Assembly: GCA_019310485.1 (NCBI GenBank)
Contig: JAFDEF010000001.1
Coordinates: 77,289-141,288 of the forward strand
Origin: Deltaproteobacteria bacterium
GTDB taxonomy: Bacteria > Desulfobacterota > DSM-4660 > Desulfatiglandales > HGW-15
Direction: 5' to 3'
DNA length: 64,000 bases
The position numbers and the translations under genes are program-made. The notes below the pieces were generated by a model. It was not told the origin of the DNA and ran no database searches. It saw nothing but the letters and a program-made list of their open reading frames with translations. Positions 19,317-29,363 of this stretch are shown piece by piece; within the stretch, counting starts at the first letter, position 1, and every line of letters begins with the position of its first letter.

Positions 19317-21590
19317 GTGACTCCCTTGAAACTAACGCAATTGAGTAATTTGCGCCACTTCGGGCTCAAAACAGAACAATTAAGCACGGCAGGAAAACAT
19401 CTTTTCTATTTCTTGCTTATTGGTGTCATTGCCGGACTGGGCTCAATTGTTTTCCACTACCTTTGCCAGCTTGGTCTCTATTTTTTCATGGGCCAAATGG
19501 CAGGATACAACCCTCCTGCGCCCGGTGGTGAAGCTCCCCTTTTCCACGCCGCTGGTGTACCTTTCAGACGCTGGATGCTGTTCTTGCTGCCTGCAATAGG
19601 AGGCATTATAAGCGGGTGGCTTGTGTACACATTCGCTCCTGAAGCTGAAGGCCATGGAACCGATGCTGCTATTGATGCATATCATAACAAAGGCGGCTTT
19701 GTACGAGGCCGGGTTCCTATCATTAAAACCATTGCCTCTGCAATAACGCTTTCCTCAGGGGGCTCAGGAGGTCGTGAGGGACCCATTGCCCAAATTGGGG
19801 CTGGGTTCGGCTCTTTCATGGCCACCAGGCTAAAGCTTTCCGACAGGGAGCGGCGCGTTATGCTGGCCGCAGGAGTGGGCGCCGGTATTGGCAGCATATT
19901 CAGGGCCCCGCTTGCAGGAGCTCTTTTTGCGGCTGAGGTGCTTTACAGAGAGCCCGAATTTGAATCAGAGGTGTTAATCCCGGCCGGAATTTCTTCTGTT
20001 GTGGCCTATTGTGTTTTCTGCCTTGTATTTGGCTGGGGTTCGCTCTTTGAAACGCAGGACTTCGTTTTTCAAAATCCTGCCGAACTCATTCCATACACAG
20101 TCCTTGCTTTTGTTGTTGTGGGAGGGAGTATTCTTTATGTCAAAAGCTTTTACGGAGTGCAAGACTTCGCACACCGCCTAGCAATTCCCAATCATTTTAA
20201 GCCCGCCATAGGGGGACTCTGTACGGGCGCCATCGGTCTCTTTCTCCCACAGACCCTTTCCTTTGGATATGGCTTTGCCCAGCTTGCACTGGACAATAAG
20301 CTACCCACAATGTTTCTTGTTGGTCTGGCATTTGGCAAGATATTTACAACGTCTTTTTCTATAGGCTCCGGGGGCAGCGGAGGCGTTTTTGGTCCCTCTG
20401 TTGTGATCGGCGGGGCATTCGGGGGGATTGTCGGTCGGATTTTCCACCACCTTGCGCCTGGCATTGTCACTCAACCCGGCGCTTTTGTGGTAGTGGGCAT
20501 GGCCGGCTTTTTTGCTGCAGCATCAAATGCACCGATTGCGACAATCATGTTTGTAAGTGAAATGACCAACTCTTATCATCTTCTTCTCCCCAGCCTTCTT
20601 GTGTGCTCACTCGCCTTCCTGGCATCCAGGAGATGGACCATATATGTCAAACAGGTCCCTTCAAAGATAGACTCAAATGCGCACCGAGGGGACTTTTTTG
20701 TGGATGTGCTTGGAGCTATAAGGGTGAGGGAGCTTCTGCCTCTTATAAGAAAAGCTACCACGATTCCGGAGGATATGACTTTCAGCTCTTTCAAGAAGCT
20801 TTTCAGCTCCACTGAAGAGCAGTACTTCCCGGTGGTAGATAGAGATAACAAGCTCACCGGCATCTTTTCTATAAACGATATTAGAAACGTTCTCTTTGAT
20901 GAAGCAATTGAAGACCTGGTTGTAATGAAAGATATTGCAAAGCGCGACATCATTGTCACTACTCCGTCGGAAGACCTGAATGAGGTGCTGCGGAAGTTTA
21001 CCATACGAAATATTCAGAGACTGCCTGTGGTTAAAGACGAAGATCAAAGAGCATTGCTCGGTATGCTGGATCGTCGGGAAGTCATTCAATACTACAACCA
21101 GAGGGTAAACGAACTGAAGTCTCGCCAGCAAAGGGCTGTTGTTGAATCTGACCGTGAAGTCAACCTGCTCAAGAACGTGTCTGTAAGGGAAGCCATGAAC
21201 CGGAAAATCAAAACCATACCTTCTGACATGCCCTTCAGGGACGTGCGAAACCTTTTTGCGGTGAGTAAATTCAGAAGCTTTCCTGTTGTCGAGAGCAAAG
21301 GCAACCGTCTCGTAGGTATGCTTTCCTTCTCAGATTTTGCAAAATTTCCCACGGGAAAACCCAGGGAAAACCGCACAGCAAAGGATCTTGCAACCCTGGA
21401 TGTAGTCACTGTGTCAGAGGACGATAGCTTGTTCGTGGCTCTTGGCAGAATCAATCAGGGGGACTATGCCATTCTTCCCGTGGTGAGCAAAGACGATCCC
21501 CGCGAGCTTGTGGGAGTGATAAGCAGAAGGGACATAGCCAGGGCCTATGATAACATTATCATCAGAAGAGGCACTGTGGAAGGAACATAG
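19317..21590 (+). CDS. ClC-family chloride channel/antiporter with C-terminal CBS domains
   Basis: 757 aa; GSGGREGPIAQIGAG, GSGGSGGVFGPS; four CBS-like segments. Confidence 0.93.
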   Translation: MTPLKLTQLSNLRHFGLKTEQLSTAGKHLFYFLLIGVIAGLGSIVFHYLCQLGLYFFMGQMAGYNPPAPGGEAPLFHAAGVPFRRWMLFLLPAIGGIISGWLVYTFAPEAEGHGTDAAIDAYHNKGGFVRGRVPIIKTIASAITLSSGGSGGREGPIAQIGAGFGSFMATRLKLSDRERRVMLAAGVGAGIGSIFRAPLAGALFAAEVLYREPEFESEVLIPAGISSVVAYCVFCLVFGWGSLFETQDFVFQNPAELIPYTVLAFVVVGGSILYVKSFYGVQDFAHRLAIPNHFKPAIGGLCTGAIGLFLPQTLSFGYGFAQLALDNKLPTMFLVGLAFGKIFTTSFSIGSGGSGGVFGPSVVIGGAFGGIVGRIFHHLAPGIVTQPGAFVVVGMAGFFAAASNAPIATIMFVSEMTNSYHLLLPSLLVCSLAFLASRRWTIYVKQVPSKIDSNAHRGDFFVDVLGAIRVRELLPLIRKATTIPEDMTFSSFKKLFSSTEEQYFPVVDRDNKLTGIFSINDIRNVLFDEAIEDLVVMKDIAKRDIIVTTPSEDLNEVLRKFTIRNIQRLPVVKDEDQRALLGMLDRREVIQYYNQRVNELKSRQQRAVVESDREVNLLKNVSVREAMNRKIKTIPSDMPFRDVRNLFAVSKFRSFPVVESKGNRLVGMLSFSDFAKFPTGKPRENRTAKDLATLDVVTVSEDDSLFVALGRINQGDYAILPVVSKDDPRELVGVISRRDIARAYDNIIIRRGTVEGT

Positions 21591-21597
21591 TTCTTGG

Positions 21598-22509
21598 CTA
21601 TTTAAGGGTGGATAGTCTTCTCTGGGCGATCTTTGCCTCGTTGGAATTGGGGTACTTTTTGATAATCTTTCTCAGAAGGAGCTTTGAGCTGATCTTATCG
21701 TTGATTTTCAAAAAGGCTTCAGCCTGTCTCAACAAAGCGTTGGGTACCTTGTTGCCATTCGGGTATTTCTTTATTACCTCCTGATATGCCAGGATAGCTT
21801 TCTCGTAATTCTTCATCGCCATGTAACTCTCGCCGATCCAGAACTGGGCATTATCTGCAAGATCCGAGTTAGGGTAGCGCTCGAGGAATGTCTTGAAACC
21901 GTTCATCGCGTCCTCAAAACGGCCCTCCTGAAAAAAGGCAAGAGACTTATTATAAAGTATCTCTTCTTCAGATTTTTTCTCCTTTGCAGGGGGAACTTGA
22001 GCCTGCCCCTCTGATGGGAGCTTAACAGGCCCTCTAACGACGCTGCCCTCTCCGGGTTTGGCAAGGGTTTCAAGCCCCAAATAATCCTGCTGCTGTTTCA
22101 CGATTGTTTCAAGCTTTGCCACTTTCTTTGTTAGTTCCCTCACTGATGCCCTCATCGCATCCTGCTCGCTCAGGTCTCTCTCAACAGCCCCTTTGATAAC
22201 ATGTTCATTATTCTCAACCCTTCCTGAAAGTGCCCTAACCTCATCCTGTAGCCTGTCTATATCAACCCTGAGCTGGGCCTGGTTGGAGCGGATCCCGCTC
22301 AGCCTGGCATCGAGATCACGCTCCAACTTTGTATCAATTTCCTTCTCAAGTTTGTCGACTCTCTTGTTGAGAGACAGGATCCGGTCGTTAATGTAAGTGA
22401 ACTGTTCATCATAGACGCACGAAGACAGCGCTATAACGAAGAAAATGATGATCGATAGGCATAGGTACCATAAGCTTTTGTTGTCAAGCTTCCGTTGGCT
22501 CATCTTCAT
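21598..22509 (-). CDS. cpoB: Tol-Pal system protein YbgF/CpoB
   Basis: Coiled coil N-term plus TPR (YNKSLAFFQEGRFEDAMNGFKTFLERYPNSDLADNAQFWIGESYMAMKNY); adjacent to pal. Confidence 0.9.
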   Translation of the reverse strand: MKMSQRKLDNKSLWYLCLSIIIFFVIALSSCVYDEQFTYINDRILSLNKRVDKLEKEIDTKLERDLDARLSGIRSNQAQLRVDIDRLQDEVRALSGRVENNEHVIKGAVERDLSEQDAMRASVRELTKKVAKLETIVKQQQDYLGLETLAKPGEGSVVRGPVKLPSEGQAQVPPAKEKKSEEEILYNKSLAFFQEGRFEDAMNGFKTFLERYPNSDLADNAQFWIGESYMAMKNYEKAILAYQEVIKKYPNGNKVPNALLRQAEAFLKINDKISSKLLLRKIIKKYPNSNEAKIAQRRLSTLK

Positions 22510-22650
22510 AGACCTTTATTATTGAAGCTTGTAGAGGACCAGGGCTCATCCAGGTCTCTGTGCCGTCCGCTCTGAACGGTTTTTTTGTAAAAGCGCACCC
22601 AAACCTCAAGTTGCAGCAGCGCTTTCCTGGCTCAGCCCATATTTGTACCG

Positions 22651-23262
22651 CTACTTGTAAAGCTTAAATTCGTCACGCCTGTTCTTGGCCCAGGCTTCTT
22701 CATTGTGGCGTGGGTCAGCAGGCCTTTCTTCTCCATAGCTTATAGTGGTCATTCTATCAGCCGAGATACCCAAAGCGTTAAGATATTTAAAAGCCGCATT
22801 TGCCCTTCTTTCTCCAAGCGCCAGGTTGTATTCATTTGTTCCTCTCTCGTCACAATTACCCTCTATCCTGACCTTGTATTCGGGGTGCGCCCGCAGCCAT
22901 GCCGCCTTTTTTTCAAGAACTGCCTGCGCTTCAGGCTTGAGTTCCGACTTGTCGAAATCAAAGTAAATATTTGTTGATTCAAACGCCCTTATTTCAGCTC
23001 TCAGCTTCTGGGCCCTTTCAAGCTCACGTAACCTGGCCTGACGTTCTTCTTCAAGCTTTTTCGCTGCTTCCCTTTTCTCTACCTTTGGGGGAGCTGCTTT
23101 TTCAGGCTTTGCTGTCGGTGCCGGAGTTACTGCAGGAGCGGGCTTGGCCCCCTCCTCCACCTTCACCTGCTTCTTGGCGCACGAAGTTACCATAAGTAGC
23201 GATGCGCAAGCAAAGCTCACTGCCACCAAGACAATCATCATTCTCTTCATCATCCTCATCAT
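22651..23262 (-). CDS. pal: peptidoglycan-associated lipoprotein Pal
   Basis: Lipobox-like LLMVTSC; IYFDFDKSELKPEAQAVLEKKAAWLRAHPEYKVRIEGNCDERGTNEYNLALGERRA. Confidence 0.95.
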   Translation of the reverse strand: MMRMMKRMMIVLVAVSFACASLLMVTSCAKKQVKVEEGAKPAPAVTPAPTAKPEKAAPPKVEKREAAKKLEEERQARLRELERAQKLRAEIRAFESTNIYFDFDKSELKPEAQAVLEKKAAWLRAHPEYKVRIEGNCDERGTNEYNLALGERRANAAFKYLNALGISADRMTTISYGEERPADPRHNEEAWAKNRRDEFKLYK

Positions 23263-23451
23263 ACCTCCTGACTTTCAAAATTTTCTCTGTTTGAAACCCT
23301 GAAATATCCAGCCTTATTATCAGAAATCGCAAATTGTGTATATTTACCACCTTCCTCTTATTATTTCAAGAATTTATTGAGAGGACTCAAAAGAGTCTTA
23401 TACCACGAAAACATTCATTCCTCTCAAGAATTTTTCTCTGCCCAGGGTTTT

Positions 23452-24846
23452 TCAGGGCGACCATGAAGGGGATGTCTGCTCTCCCTTGAAAGACGTTATC
23501 TTGGTCTGGTTTTGCCCGTTAGCATTCATGATATAAATATGGTACGCGCCGTCCCTGTTTGAACTGAAAGCAATATACCTGCCATTGGCCGACCAACAAG
23601 GGTCCTCATTGTTTTGCTGATTCTCGGTCAGCTTTCTCAAATTGCTTCCATCAGGACTGACAGTGTAAATATTTCTATCTCCCTCTTCGCCCCCGGCATA
23701 GACTATTCGGTTGAGGCTGGACCAAGCGGGCGAAGTGTTATAGTTTCCTTCGAATGTGAGCCTCTTTTCAGTGCCCTTTTTAAGATCACGCACATAAATC
23801 TGAGGGGAGCCCGATCTATTAGAAACAAAAGCTATCTTGGTCCCGTCCGGAGAAAAGGCAGGAGAGACATCAATACCCCAGTGATTTGTCAATCTTCTCA
23901 GAATATTTCCCTCCAGGTCAATAGAATAAATATCAGGATTATCTCCCTCGCTCAAGGTGAGGGCGGCACTCTTTCCGTCTGGAGCCCAGCAAGCACCAAT
24001 ATTAAGTCCTTTCCTTGCAGAGACTGTTTTCACCCTGCCTGAAACCATATCCTTCAGGTAGAGAACGGGACCTTTTCCTCCCCTGTAAGAATTGTAGAAC
24101 AGTTTATCGCCTTTCGGAGACCATCTCGGCAAGAGGGCGATATTCCGATCAAAAGTTATCCGCTTTAAATTGTAGCCGTCATAGTCGCACACGTAGATCT
24201 CTTTGTGACCCGTGGCTGTTCCCACAAAGGCGAGTTTTGTCAGGAATATGCCCTGGTTGCCGGTCAAACGTTTGATGATCGCATTCCCGACCCGGTGCAT
24301 GAGTGTGCGGTATTGCTTGGCTTTTCCTAGAAACCTTTTTCCAAGTATCTGCCGGCCCCAGAAAACGTCAAAGAGCCTGACCTCAAGCTCCACGCTCTCG
24401 CCTATGCACGTATACCCGGCTTTTAGGAGCAGGTCGGCCCCTATCACGCTCCAGTCCTTAAAATGAATCTCTTCCTGGGTCAGTGCGTCTTTGTCTTCAG
24501 CCAAAAAAGCGCTTTTATCCATCGAGCTGAAATACCCGCTCATCTCAAGGTCATTGGCCACAACCCCTGCGAGCTCAGATGCAAGCTCCGGGTTCTCACC
24601 CTCCCTTGAGAGATTACGAAAATCAGGAATAGCTATCTTGATTTTTTGAATGGACGGGGCATTAATATCAATAAAGATCCTTGCAGAAGCATCGCCCTGC
24701 CAGAACAGAACAATGGTAAGCAAAAGCCCGATGAGGAATGTACCATTATGAACTTTCAAGATCCTTGAGGTCGAACTTGATTTGAATTTCATCGATTTCT
24801 TTTCCATAACCTTCCGGGAAAGGGGGTAAAGGGTTAGAACGCTCAA
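23452..24846 (-). CDS. tolB: Tol-Pal system beta-propeller protein TolB
   Basis: Repeated PDGxxIAFxSNRxGxxxIYxxD propeller blades. Confidence 0.93.
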   Translation of the reverse strand: MSVLTLYPLSRKVMEKKSMKFKSSSTSRILKVHNGTFLIGLLLTIVLFWQGDASARIFIDINAPSIQKIKIAIPDFRNLSREGENPELASELAGVVANDLEMSGYFSSMDKSAFLAEDKDALTQEEIHFKDWSVIGADLLLKAGYTCIGESVELEVRLFDVFWGRQILGKRFLGKAKQYRTLMHRVGNAIIKRLTGNQGIFLTKLAFVGTATGHKEIYVCDYDGYNLKRITFDRNIALLPRWSPKGDKLFYNSYRGGKGPVLYLKDMVSGRVKTVSARKGLNIGACWAPDGKSAALTLSEGDNPDIYSIDLEGNILRRLTNHWGIDVSPAFSPDGTKIAFVSNRSGSPQIYVRDLKKGTEKRLTFEGNYNTSPAWSSLNRIVYAGGEEGDRNIYTVSPDGSNLRKLTENQQNNEDPCWSANGRYIAFSSNRDGAYHIYIMNANGQNQTKITSFKGEQTSPSWSP

Positions 24847-25573
24847 TTGCCTTCAAGACAGATTGATCGAAAATAGCGCTTGAAGAATGCTTCTCAAATT
24901 CAGTCCTTATGATCGTACCATCTCTTTTGACCGTCACCAGCACCACTGCTTCGGGTTCCTTTGCAGTGTCAATGGCAACCGGATATGCCCAGTGGCTTTT
25001 GATCCAGGTTTCAACCTCCATCTGGTAGATCTGCATCGCTGCGCTACCAACTGGAAGACCACGCCGCCGCGCAGCGGGCCCAGGCTTTTCACCAACCTTA
25101 CTCTCAAGCCTGGAGATCGCTTTGGTTACGTGCTCTTCCTTTTTTACCTCTGTTCTGATTTTTGAGATCGCCTTATCAATCAGCCTCGAGGGAGAGACCT
25201 CCGGCTTCTTCGTCTTGGATACCGGCTTGTCTATGGTTCTTTTTGCAATAATCAGGGGCTTTTCTTTTTTTCTTGCGCTGGGAATTCTCCTTGCCTTCAC
25301 TACCTTTTTTGCGCGGGAAGAACCTTTCTTAACCCTTACATCAGCTCCCTTCTTGGCTTTCGGAGCGCCTGCTCGCGCAGGAAGTTCCACTAAGTCCACT
25401 TCGTACACAACCCCTTCAGAAAACCTAGGGGTGGGAAGCGATTCAGGAACAAAGAGCAGGGTGCAAAAAACAGCCAGGTGAAAAAGAATCGACACCACCA
25501 CCATGGGCCGCCATCTAATATCGTTAGGTCCTCTGGAGCTTTCTTTATTTGTTGGAACTGCCATAATTATCAA
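24746..25573 (-). CDS. tolA: TolA/TonB-type energy transducer
   Basis: N-terminal TM, Lys/Ala-rich linker, C-terminal TonB-like domain; between tolR and tolB. Start of tolB ORF overlaps and is uncertain. Confidence 0.85.
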   Translation of the reverse strand: MIIMAVPTNKESSRGPNDIRWRPMVVVSILFHLAVFCTLLFVPESLPTPRFSEGVVYEVDLVELPARAGAPKAKKGADVRVKKGSSRAKKVVKARRIPSARKKEKPLIIAKRTIDKPVSKTKKPEVSPSRLIDKAISKIRTEVKKEEHVTKAISRLESKVGEKPGPAARRRGLPVGSAAMQIYQMEVETWIKSHWAYPVAIDTAKEPEAVVLVTVKRDGTIIRTEFEKHSSSAIFDQSVLKAIERSNPLPPFPEGYGKEIDEIQIKFDLKDLESS

Positions 25574-25626
25574 AAAGCAATAGATTCTTGAGACAGGCTA
25601 TAGCAGGACTGAGCCCATCTTGTTTG

Positions 25627-26034
25627 TCAGTCTAGCGGCTCAGTCACCATGCCGAGTTTTGTAACCCCAGCCCTTTTTACTGCTGCCATCACCTTGATCA
25701 CCGAGCCATAGGGAATATCCTTGTCTGCCCGCAAAAGAATCTGCTTGTCTCTCCGATACTTGAGTATCACTTTCATTTTCGTTTCAAGGTTTTCAAACTT
25801 TATCCTGTGATTCTCCAGGAATATCTCTCCCTTCTTATTGATAGTCAAAACAAGCGGTTCCTCTTTTGTCTTGATATTCCTCGTGGCGGTCTTGGGAAGA
25901 TTAACCGTGACCCCCTGCATCATCATGGGGGCAGTAACCATAAAAATAATCAGCAATACAAGCATAACATCCACAAGGGGAGTTACGTTTATGTCGGACA
26001 TATATTTTCTGGGGCTTCCTAATCTATTGTTCAT
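25627..26034 (-). CDS. tolR: biopolymer transport protein TolR/ExbD
   Basis: DINVTPLVDVMLVLLIIFMVTAPMM motif. Confidence 0.95.
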   Translation of the reverse strand: MNNRLGSPRKYMSDINVTPLVDVMLVLLIIFMVTAPMMMQGVTVNLPKTATRNIKTKEEPLVLTINKKGEIFLENHRIKFENLETKMKVILKYRRDKQILLRADKDIPYGSVIKVMAAVKRAGVTKLGMVTEPLD

Positions 26035-26051
26035 GCTCTCTCCGTACGCCT

Positions 26052-26852
26052 CTATTCTGCCCCGGCCGCCTTTTGCCCTTCCCTTGACGCAACGCTTTTC
26101 CTGGCAATTTGTCTTTCAACGAGGCTCAGAAAATCTGCGCCAAAAAGATCCATTTCAGACCTTAGCTCAGCCACCCTGTTGTTGAAATAGTTGAAAGCAA
26201 CCACTGCCGGAATGGCTGCAGCCAGTCCCGCTGCAGTGGCGATTAGCGCCTCTGATATTCCCGGAGCTACAACAGCCAGGTTAGCTGAGCCCCTCAGGCC
26301 AATATTTCTGAAAGACTCCATAATCCCCCAAACAGTGCCGAACAGACCAATAAACGGCGCAGTATTGCCCGTGGTGGCCAAAAAAGAAAGAGCTTTCTCC
26401 AGCCTGTTGCTCTGGTCAATCGTGGTTTTGTTCATAGACCTTTCCACAACATCAAGCAGTGGTGGCATCACTGAACTTGCCTCCGTTGATGAGCCTGCGG
26501 AACCCTGGATCTTTCTCATCCTCACGATTTCAGAATAACCGGCCCTGAAAAGCTGTGCAACCGGGCTGAATATGAGATCTTCACATTCAGTGTAGAGCTT
26601 GCCAAATGGAATGTTTTCCCAGAAAAGATCAAGAAAGAGTGCATTTTCCTCTTTTGCTTTGCTGAAAAGCCTCCACTTGAGGAAAATAATAGCCCACGAA
26701 GTGATGGAAAAGATCACAAGAATCAGCAATACCACCTTAACCACTATCCCCGCGTGAAGAACCATCTGGATTACGTCACTTCCAAACCCTCTTCCAACCG
26801 ATACTGCTGCAGGAAGGAATACCGTGCCCGAGGCTAGAACTGTATTCATCAC
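26052..26852 (-). CDS. tolQ: biopolymer transport protein TolQ/ExbB
   Basis: LATTGNTAPFIGLFGTVWGIMESF, EALIATAAGLAAAIPAVVAFNYF. Confidence 0.95.
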   Translation of the reverse strand: MMNTVLASGTVFLPAAVSVGRGFGSDVIQMVLHAGIVVKVVLLILVIFSITSWAIIFLKWRLFSKAKEENALFLDLFWENIPFGKLYTECEDLIFSPVAQLFRAGYSEIVRMRKIQGSAGSSTEASSVMPPLLDVVERSMNKTTIDQSNRLEKALSFLATTGNTAPFIGLFGTVWGIMESFRNIGLRGSANLAVVAPGISEALIATAAGLAAAIPAVVAFNYFNNRVAELRSEMDLFGADFLSLVERQIARKSVASREGQKAAGAE

Positions 26853-26992
26853 AATCTCCTAGATGTAGAAATCTCTTATCTCCATTTAGTTATTCTAATA
26901 GTAGCTGCGTTTAACTTGCAAGGATTATTTGGGAACCCTTGTGTGACGCTGGTTTCAAGGCAGGGTCCATTCCGATACTTAACCCACTGCTT

Positions 26993-27328
26993 TTATCCAA
27001 AAATTGAGCGAAATATCTCGTCATCAGCCTCGAGGCACTTCCTCTTTAGCCGGCTGTATTTCCGAAGCAGATCCTCTCCTTCTCTTGTCAATCGAGATCC
27101 TCGCCTTCTGTTTGTGTCAACCAGCTTCACCCTCATGAACTGCTCAGTTGTTTTGATCTTGCTCCACACTGCTTTATAGGACATTTTCATCACTTTGGCG
27201 GTCTTGTTTATGGATCCGGTCTTGCGGATGTTTTCAAGAATCTCTTTTCTACCCTCGCCAATGATGATATCCCCTTTTTCATCCACGACCCAGTGCCTTG
27301 ACTTCAAACGAAAGGATAACATTTGCAC
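26993..27328 (-). CDS. ModE-like winged-HTH transcriptional regulator (HTH domain only)
   Basis: GRKEILENIRKTGSINKTAKVMKMSYKAVWSKIKTTEQ...LTREGEDLLRKY; no molbindin domain. Confidence 0.85.
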   Translation of the reverse strand: MQMLSFRLKSRHWVVDEKGDIIIGEGRKEILENIRKTGSINKTAKVMKMSYKAVWSKIKTTEQFMRVKLVDTNRRRGSRLTREGEDLLRKYSRLKRKCLEADDEIFRSIFG

Positions 27329-27429
27329 CCCCCTTTTTGTGGGTCCAAACAGATGCCGAGGTTACATCCAGGAACCCCGCTCGTTACACCATACAGCCGG
27401 GAAAGCTTTCCACAAGTCCTGTCGTAAAG

Positions 27430-29361
27430 CTAGATCTCCACCCATAGCTCTCCGCTTTTAGATGGATCATACCCGCCAAGGGTTCTGACCCTTTGACGAA
27501 AATCTTCAGACCTAATGGTTTCAAGCACCACTTGCAAAAGCCTGTTCTCAAGCATAGAAGAAGGGACGATAAGGTCATATTGTTCTTGCTCAACAGCAAT
27601 AAAATCCAGATCAAGCGCTTTAGCGGCAGCAAAAATTCCCATACCGCAGTCTGCCGCACCGCTCAGCACATCTACTGCAACAGCCATGTGGGTGAACTCT
27701 TCATGTTCATAGCCTTTGATGGATTCAGGACTGATCCCGGCAAGCGCCAACTTATAATCAAGCAAAATGCGTGTGCCAGAACCTGCCTGGCGATTCACAA
27801 AGGTGACATCATCTCTTCCCAAATCTGTAATGTCTTTTATGTCTTTCGGGTTTCCCTTTGCTATGATAAGTCCCTGGTCTCTTAAGACCAGGTGGAACAC
27901 GCTGACCTTCAGCCCTTTCAAGTATTTTTTGATATAGGAGATGTTGTATTCGCCTGTTTCTGTGTCTAGGAGGTGAGACCCTGCCATATGGCATATTCCC
28001 TTTCGGATTGCGATCAGTCCTCCGAGGCTCCCTACATTGCCTGAGGAGATGCGGACCTCATGGCCTTTGCGCCTGACTTCGTCTCCGATGATATCTACAG
28101 TCATATCGTGACTGCCAATTACGACGATCGTGTTCCGCACTTCGTCTTCACTTGCAAGGAGTTCAACCTCCACTTTCTCGTCTTGGGTTATTCCTTCGGA
28201 AAGAGCAGGAATGCGTAAAACACCTTCTGCTTTTGTAAGGGTTGTAATGGAACCGGCCGCCCGTGGAAGCGGAGTGGCTATGTATTTCTCTCCCACCCTT
28301 CCGATATTGACGCGAAGAAATTCCTCGATTCCCAGTTTTGAAGGAATGTCTCTTGAAGGGTGGGCAACTATCTTTTTCGTTTCCGGTTCTTTCATTCCCT
28401 GAAGCTGATACAAAAGGGGCCTCACAAATTGCTGGAAGGAAAGGGCAGCAGAAACCATGTACCCCGGATTACCGACAACGGGTTTGTCTCCAATAATGCC
28501 CAGCACAGTTGGCTTTCCCGGCATCATTGCAACACCGTGGACAAGGACCTCCCCCATATCTCTCACTGCATGCACGGTGTAGTCCTTAGATCCTGCAGAA
28601 GACCCTGCATTGATGATGACAAGGCTGGCATCAGAGTCTACAGCCCTCTTAAGGGCCTTACGGATATCTTCTTCACGGTCTGGCAGGATATCGTAGACCA
28701 CCGGAATAGCCCCGCACTCCTGAACAAGCGCAGCCAGCATAGGAGAATTGGATTCAATAATTTGCCCTTTCCCTAGTCCTTCCGGACTGCGGAGGCTTTT
28801 GTGATCCACCAGTTCTGTCCCTGTTGGAATGATGATCACCTTTGGCTTCTTCCACACCTTCAGGGAAAACACTCCTGCAGATATCATAGCACCCACATCG
28901 TAAGGGGTGATTTTGCGATTCTGAGGCAAGAGCAGCTGTGTTGCGATTATGTCTTCACCTACCTTTCTGATGTTTTGCCATGGGTAGGCAGGCGCCCTTA
29001 TCTCAATGTGGTCCTCGTCAATTTGGTGGACTTTTTCTATCATGATAACTGCATCAAACTCCTCAGGGAGCACCTGGCCTGTGTTAACCCAGGCTGCATC
29101 TTTTCCCAGCTCCAGAATCATCGGATTTCTCTCCGTTGTGCCGTAGGTTCTTTCGGCATTAACGGCAACTCCATCCATAGCAGCAGAGTGGTAGCCTGGA
29201 GCAGACGTCTTTGCGAACACCGGTTCGGAACTTATCCGGCCAAGTGAATTTTCAGTTGGAATCTCCTCAATACCTGCTCGTATGTCCGACCCAAGCCTTG
29301 AAAAAAATATTTTGCGCGCCTCTTCAACGCTTTTCATGGCCAAGTAAACCTGGCGTTTCAA
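27430..29361 (-). CDS. MoeA-type molybdopterin molybdotransferase fused to periplasmic-binding-protein-like domain
   Basis: MoeA motifs (GYHSAAMDGVAV, VNTGQVLPEEFDAVIM, MPGKPTVLGIIGDKPVVGNPGYMVSA) plus C-terminal PBP-like region (VIGSHDMTVDII..., GSGTRILLDYKL). Confidence 0.92.
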   Translation of the reverse strand: MKRQVYLAMKSVEEARKIFFSRLGSDIRAGIEEIPTENSLGRISSEPVFAKTSAPGYHSAAMDGVAVNAERTYGTTERNPMILELGKDAAWVNTGQVLPEEFDAVIMIEKVHQIDEDHIEIRAPAYPWQNIRKVGEDIIATQLLLPQNRKITPYDVGAMISAGVFSLKVWKKPKVIIIPTGTELVDHKSLRSPEGLGKGQIIESNSPMLAALVQECGAIPVVYDILPDREEDIRKALKRAVDSDASLVIINAGSSAGSKDYTVHAVRDMGEVLVHGVAMMPGKPTVLGIIGDKPVVGNPGYMVSAALSFQQFVRPLLYQLQGMKEPETKKIVAHPSRDIPSKLGIEEFLRVNIGRVGEKYIATPLPRAAGSITTLTKAEGVLRIPALSEGITQDEKVEVELLASEDEVRNTIVVIGSHDMTVDIIGDEVRRKGHEVRISSGNVGSLGGLIAIRKGICHMAGSHLLDTETGEYNISYIKKYLKGLKVSVFHLVLRDQGLIIAKGNPKDIKDITDLGRDDVTFVNRQAGSGTRILLDYKLALAGISPESIKGYEHEEFTHMAVAVDVLSGAADCGMGIFAAAKALDLDFIAVEQEQYDLIVPSSMLENRLLQVVLETIRSEDFRQRVRTLGGYDPSKSGELWVEI

Positions 29362-29363
29362 AA

